Assembly (NCBI GenBank): GCA_964395095.1
Contig: CAYMZZ010000013.1
Coordinates: 62,001 to 126,000, forward strand
DNA: 64,000 nt
From: CAYMZZ01 sp964395095
GTDB lineage: Bacteria; Bacteroidota; Bacteroidia; Chitinophagales; Chitinophagaceae
Reading direction: 5' to 3'
Part shown: one piece after another, positions 62,368 through 64,000 of the stretch
How positions within the stretch are numbered: position 1 is the first letter of the stretch
How the letters are laid out: each line of letters opens with the position of its first letter
Made by a program: the position numbers and the translations under genes
The notes under the pieces: generated by a model
Database searches by the model: none
What the model was told of the DNA's origin: nothing
The model's input: only the letters and a program-made list of their open reading frames with translations

Positions 62368-63480
62368 ATGCGAAAAATTAACCTGGTTCTCCTGCTTGCC
62401 TTCCTGATCAGCAGCACCGATATGCGGGCACAGGAAAATGTTGAGAAACCCAAACTGGATCAAAAAGGTTCCTGGACAATGATCATGCTGCCCGATTTGC
62501 AGAACTATGCCAAATGGGGAAGGAACCAGCCGATCGTGGAACTGATGACTGCCTGGATTGAGGAGAATATCGACAGCCTCAATATAAAGATGGTAGTGGT
62601 GGTGGGCGACCTGGTGCAGAACAATGAAAAGATCACCAACGATTACGATGGTAATCAAACCACGCAAAAGCAATGGGAAACCATCTCCAACGCGTTTAAG
62701 CGGCTCGACAATAAAGTAGCTTATATCGCAGCTACGGGCAATCACGACTACAGTATCGATCGCGAGGGACATCGCAAATCACGCTACAGCGAGTTCTTTA
62801 CCGTCGACAGAAATTATCTCAATCAGAAATACCTGGTACAGAATACCCGCAATGAAGAAGGTGAGCCCAGCCTCGAAAACGCGGCTTATGAGATGAAGGG
62901 ATTGAATGGGAAGGACTACCTTTTTGTAACGGCGGAATATGGTCCGCGCGACACGGTGCTCACCTGGGCCAAAAAAGTAGCGGCCCTGGAGCAGTACAAA
63001 AATCACAGGCTCGTATTCATCACCCATAATTATCTCAGCAATAAAGACAAGCATACCACCAAGGAAGTAGACTGGCTCTATTGGGAGCCCTATAATATCA
63101 ATAACCAGATTCAGAAATCGCCGCATATAAAACTGCCTAATGCCAATAATGGCAAGCAGATATTTGAGAAACTGATACAACCCTCTACCAATTATGAGCT
63201 GGTGCTCAGCGGGCATATTTCCGGCGAAGGTTATCGGGTAGATAAGAATAAGGCCGGCAAATCGGTGCACCAGATTCTGTTTGACGCGCAATCCATGGGA
63301 GGTGGTCATCGCGATGGCAACGGCGGCGATGGCTGGCTGCGCATACTCGAGTTTTTTCCCGACGGGAAAACCATGAAGGTGAAAACCTACTCGGTATTGT
63401 TTGGGACATCTCCCACCACGCAGCAACACGCGTGGAAAAAAGACGCAAGAAATGAATTCACCATCAAATTCGACCAGTAG
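62368..63480 (+). CDS. Secreted calcineurin-like metallophosphoesterase
   Basis: A 370-residue phosphatase or phosphodiesterase with a signal peptide (LVLLLAFLISSTDMRAQE). Metal-binding motifs of the family appear in order: MLPDLQNY (Asp; the usual DxH has Gln in place of His), VVVGDLVQNN, ATGNHDYS, VFITHNYLS and LSGHISGEGY. It lies in a putative sugar-acid or polyol locus, so a phosphodiester-containing substrate such as a glycerophospho- or teichoic-acid-like compound is conceivable; that is speculation. A perfect palindrome follows its stop codon directly. Confidence 0.87.
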   Translation: MRKINLVLLLAFLISSTDMRAQENVEKPKLDQKGSWTMIMLPDLQNYAKWGRNQPIVELMTAWIEENIDSLNIKMVVVVGDLVQNNEKITNDYDGNQTTQKQWETISNAFKRLDNKVAYIAATGNHDYSIDREGHRKSRYSEFFTVDRNYLNQKYLVQNTRNEEGEPSLENAAYEMKGLNGKDYLFVTAEYGPRDTVLTWAKKVAALEQYKNHRLVFITHNYLSNKDKHTTKEVDWLYWEPYNINNQIQKSPHIKLPNANNGKQIFEKLIQPSTNYELVLSGHISGEGYRVDKNKAGKSVHQILFDAQSMGGGHRDGNGGDGWLRILEFFPDGKTMKVKTYSVLFGTSPTTQQHAWKKDARNEFTIKFDQ

Positions 63481-63512
63481 TTTTTTATGGGCATAGCTAT
63501 GCCCATAAAAAA
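63481..63512. terminator. 32-bp perfect palindrome at the stop codon
   Basis: TTTTTTATGGGCATAG followed by its exact reverse complement CTATGCCCATAAAAAA, beginning one base after the TAG of the phosphoesterase gene. The stem has no loop beyond the palindrome centre and the T run precedes rather than follows it on both strands, so termination is uncertain; mRNA 3'-end protection is an alternative. Confidence 0.55.
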
Positions 63513-63521
63513 CCTTTCTGC

Positions 63522-64000
63522 ATGAGATCAAATTCGACTATAGCAAACCGATTAGGGATACCTTCCTCCTTATTATCAGGCTACCTGGGCATCCTGCTCT
63601 TTATGATGGGCGATGGGATGGAGCAGGGTTGGCTGAGTCCTTACCTGATAGAGCGGGGCATGACGGTGCAACAAACAGCCAGCCTGTTTACGGCTTATGG
63701 TGTTACCATCGCCATTGCTTCCTGGTTTTCGGGAGTGATGGCTGAGTCCTTTACGCCGCGTAAAACCATGCTTATAGGTTTAGTGATTTACCTGGCAGGC
63801 ACGGCCGGATTCATTGGTATTGGATTAGACAGCCTCGATCAAACCACCCTGTTGATTACCTATGCGCTCCGGGGTTTTGGCTATCCGCTTTTTGCCTATT
63901 CCTTTCTGGTGTGGGTGTCGTACGCAACAGCTCCTTCCATGCTGGGCCGTGCCGTGGGTTGGTTCTGGTTTGTTTTCACGGGAGGCCTCAACGTGTTGGG
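63522..64000 (+). CDS. MFS permease, polyol (RbtT/DalT/CsbX) type, cut by window edge
   Basis: The first 159 residues of a transporter, open to the right edge. The N-terminal part FMMGDGMEQGWLSPYLIERG is characteristic of the ribitol/arabitol permease family RbtT/DalT/CsbX, and ITYALRGFGYPLFAYSFLVW fits the same group. Four to five transmembrane helices are visible. A polyol permease beside a DeoR regulator and a phosphoesterase hints at a polyol phosphate or glycosylated polyol as nutrient. The start at 63522 lies 9 bases after the palindrome. Confidence 0.82.
   Translation, partial: MRSNSTIANRLGIPSSLLSGYLGILLFMMGDGMEQGWLSPYLIERGMTVQQTASLFTAYGVTIAIASWFSGVMAESFTPRKTMLIGLVIYLAGTAGFIGIGLDSLDQTTLLITYALRGFGYPLFAYSFLVWVSYATAPSMLGRAVGWFWFVFTGGLNVL

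Noticed and set aside
1..64000. tRNA, rRNA or riboswitch genes
   Set aside because: None was recognised on reading the spacers; a covariance-model search was not possible here, so short RNAs could have been missed.

Overview
The window reads as a chromosomal segment of a Bacteroidota bacterium. It holds three SusC/SusD pairs, an ECF sigma/FecR pair feeding an STN-bearing TonB receptor, lipoprotein signals on many secreted proteins, weak Shine-Dalgarno sequences, and several promoters that fit the phylum consensus TTTG-N19/21-TAnnTTTG. Gene content resembles soil or plant-associated Chitinophagaceae, but the family is a guess.

Layout. (1) 1-4.9 kb: an L-arabinose operon on the minus strand (araB-araD-araA, araA cut by the left edge) divergent from a secreted aldose 1-epimerase. 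(2) 5.5-12.4 kb: a TetR regulator with a clear promoter and operator, then an RND efflux operon (adaptor, pump, outer-membrane factor). (3) 12.4-14.9 kb: an AT-rich accessory stretch with repeats, two orphan secreted proteins and a decayed transposase end. (4) 14.9-30.9 kb: a complete sialic acid locus. It has an FCD-type GntR regulator with a perfect palindromic operator, SusC/SusD, lyase, Kelch epimerase, MFS permease, sialidase, N-acylglucosamine 2-epimerase, sialate O-acetylesterase and an SGNH-esterase/GH20 fusion. (5) 31.0-51.3 kb: an N-glycan type locus under an ECF sigma/anti-sigma pair: SusC with STN domain, SusD, GH18 endoglycosidase, two DUF1735 surface lipoproteins, DUF1573, GH29, GH3, GH92, GH125 and a BNR protein. 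(6) 51.3-53.0 kb: an AraC-HTH/O6-alkylguanine methyltransferase and an alpha/beta hydrolase that share a 16-bp promoter element. (7) 53.6-64 kb: a third Sus locus of unknown substrate: DeoR regulator, SusC/SusD, MFS permease, FAD oxidoreductase, metallophosphoesterase and a polyol-type MFS permease cut by the right edge.

Regions 4 and 5 fit together. The sialidase, esterases and GH20 trim caps from glycans. GH18 would release N-glycans at the surface, and GH29, GH3, GH92 and GH125 would take them apart. NanA and the epimerase then lead sialic acid to GlcNAc. The GH29 plus xylosidase-type GH3 set would also suit plant N-glycans.

The least explained material is in the spacers. A dispersed palindromic element is built from ATCTGCG units with a conserved GCACTTT loop. 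Stop-codon-rich tracts begin exactly at the 3' ends of seven genes and often pair with an inward-facing counterpart at the other end of the spacer. A tandem 49-bp hairpin shows compensatory base changes. A GTAGAGACGCG hairpin occurs three times.
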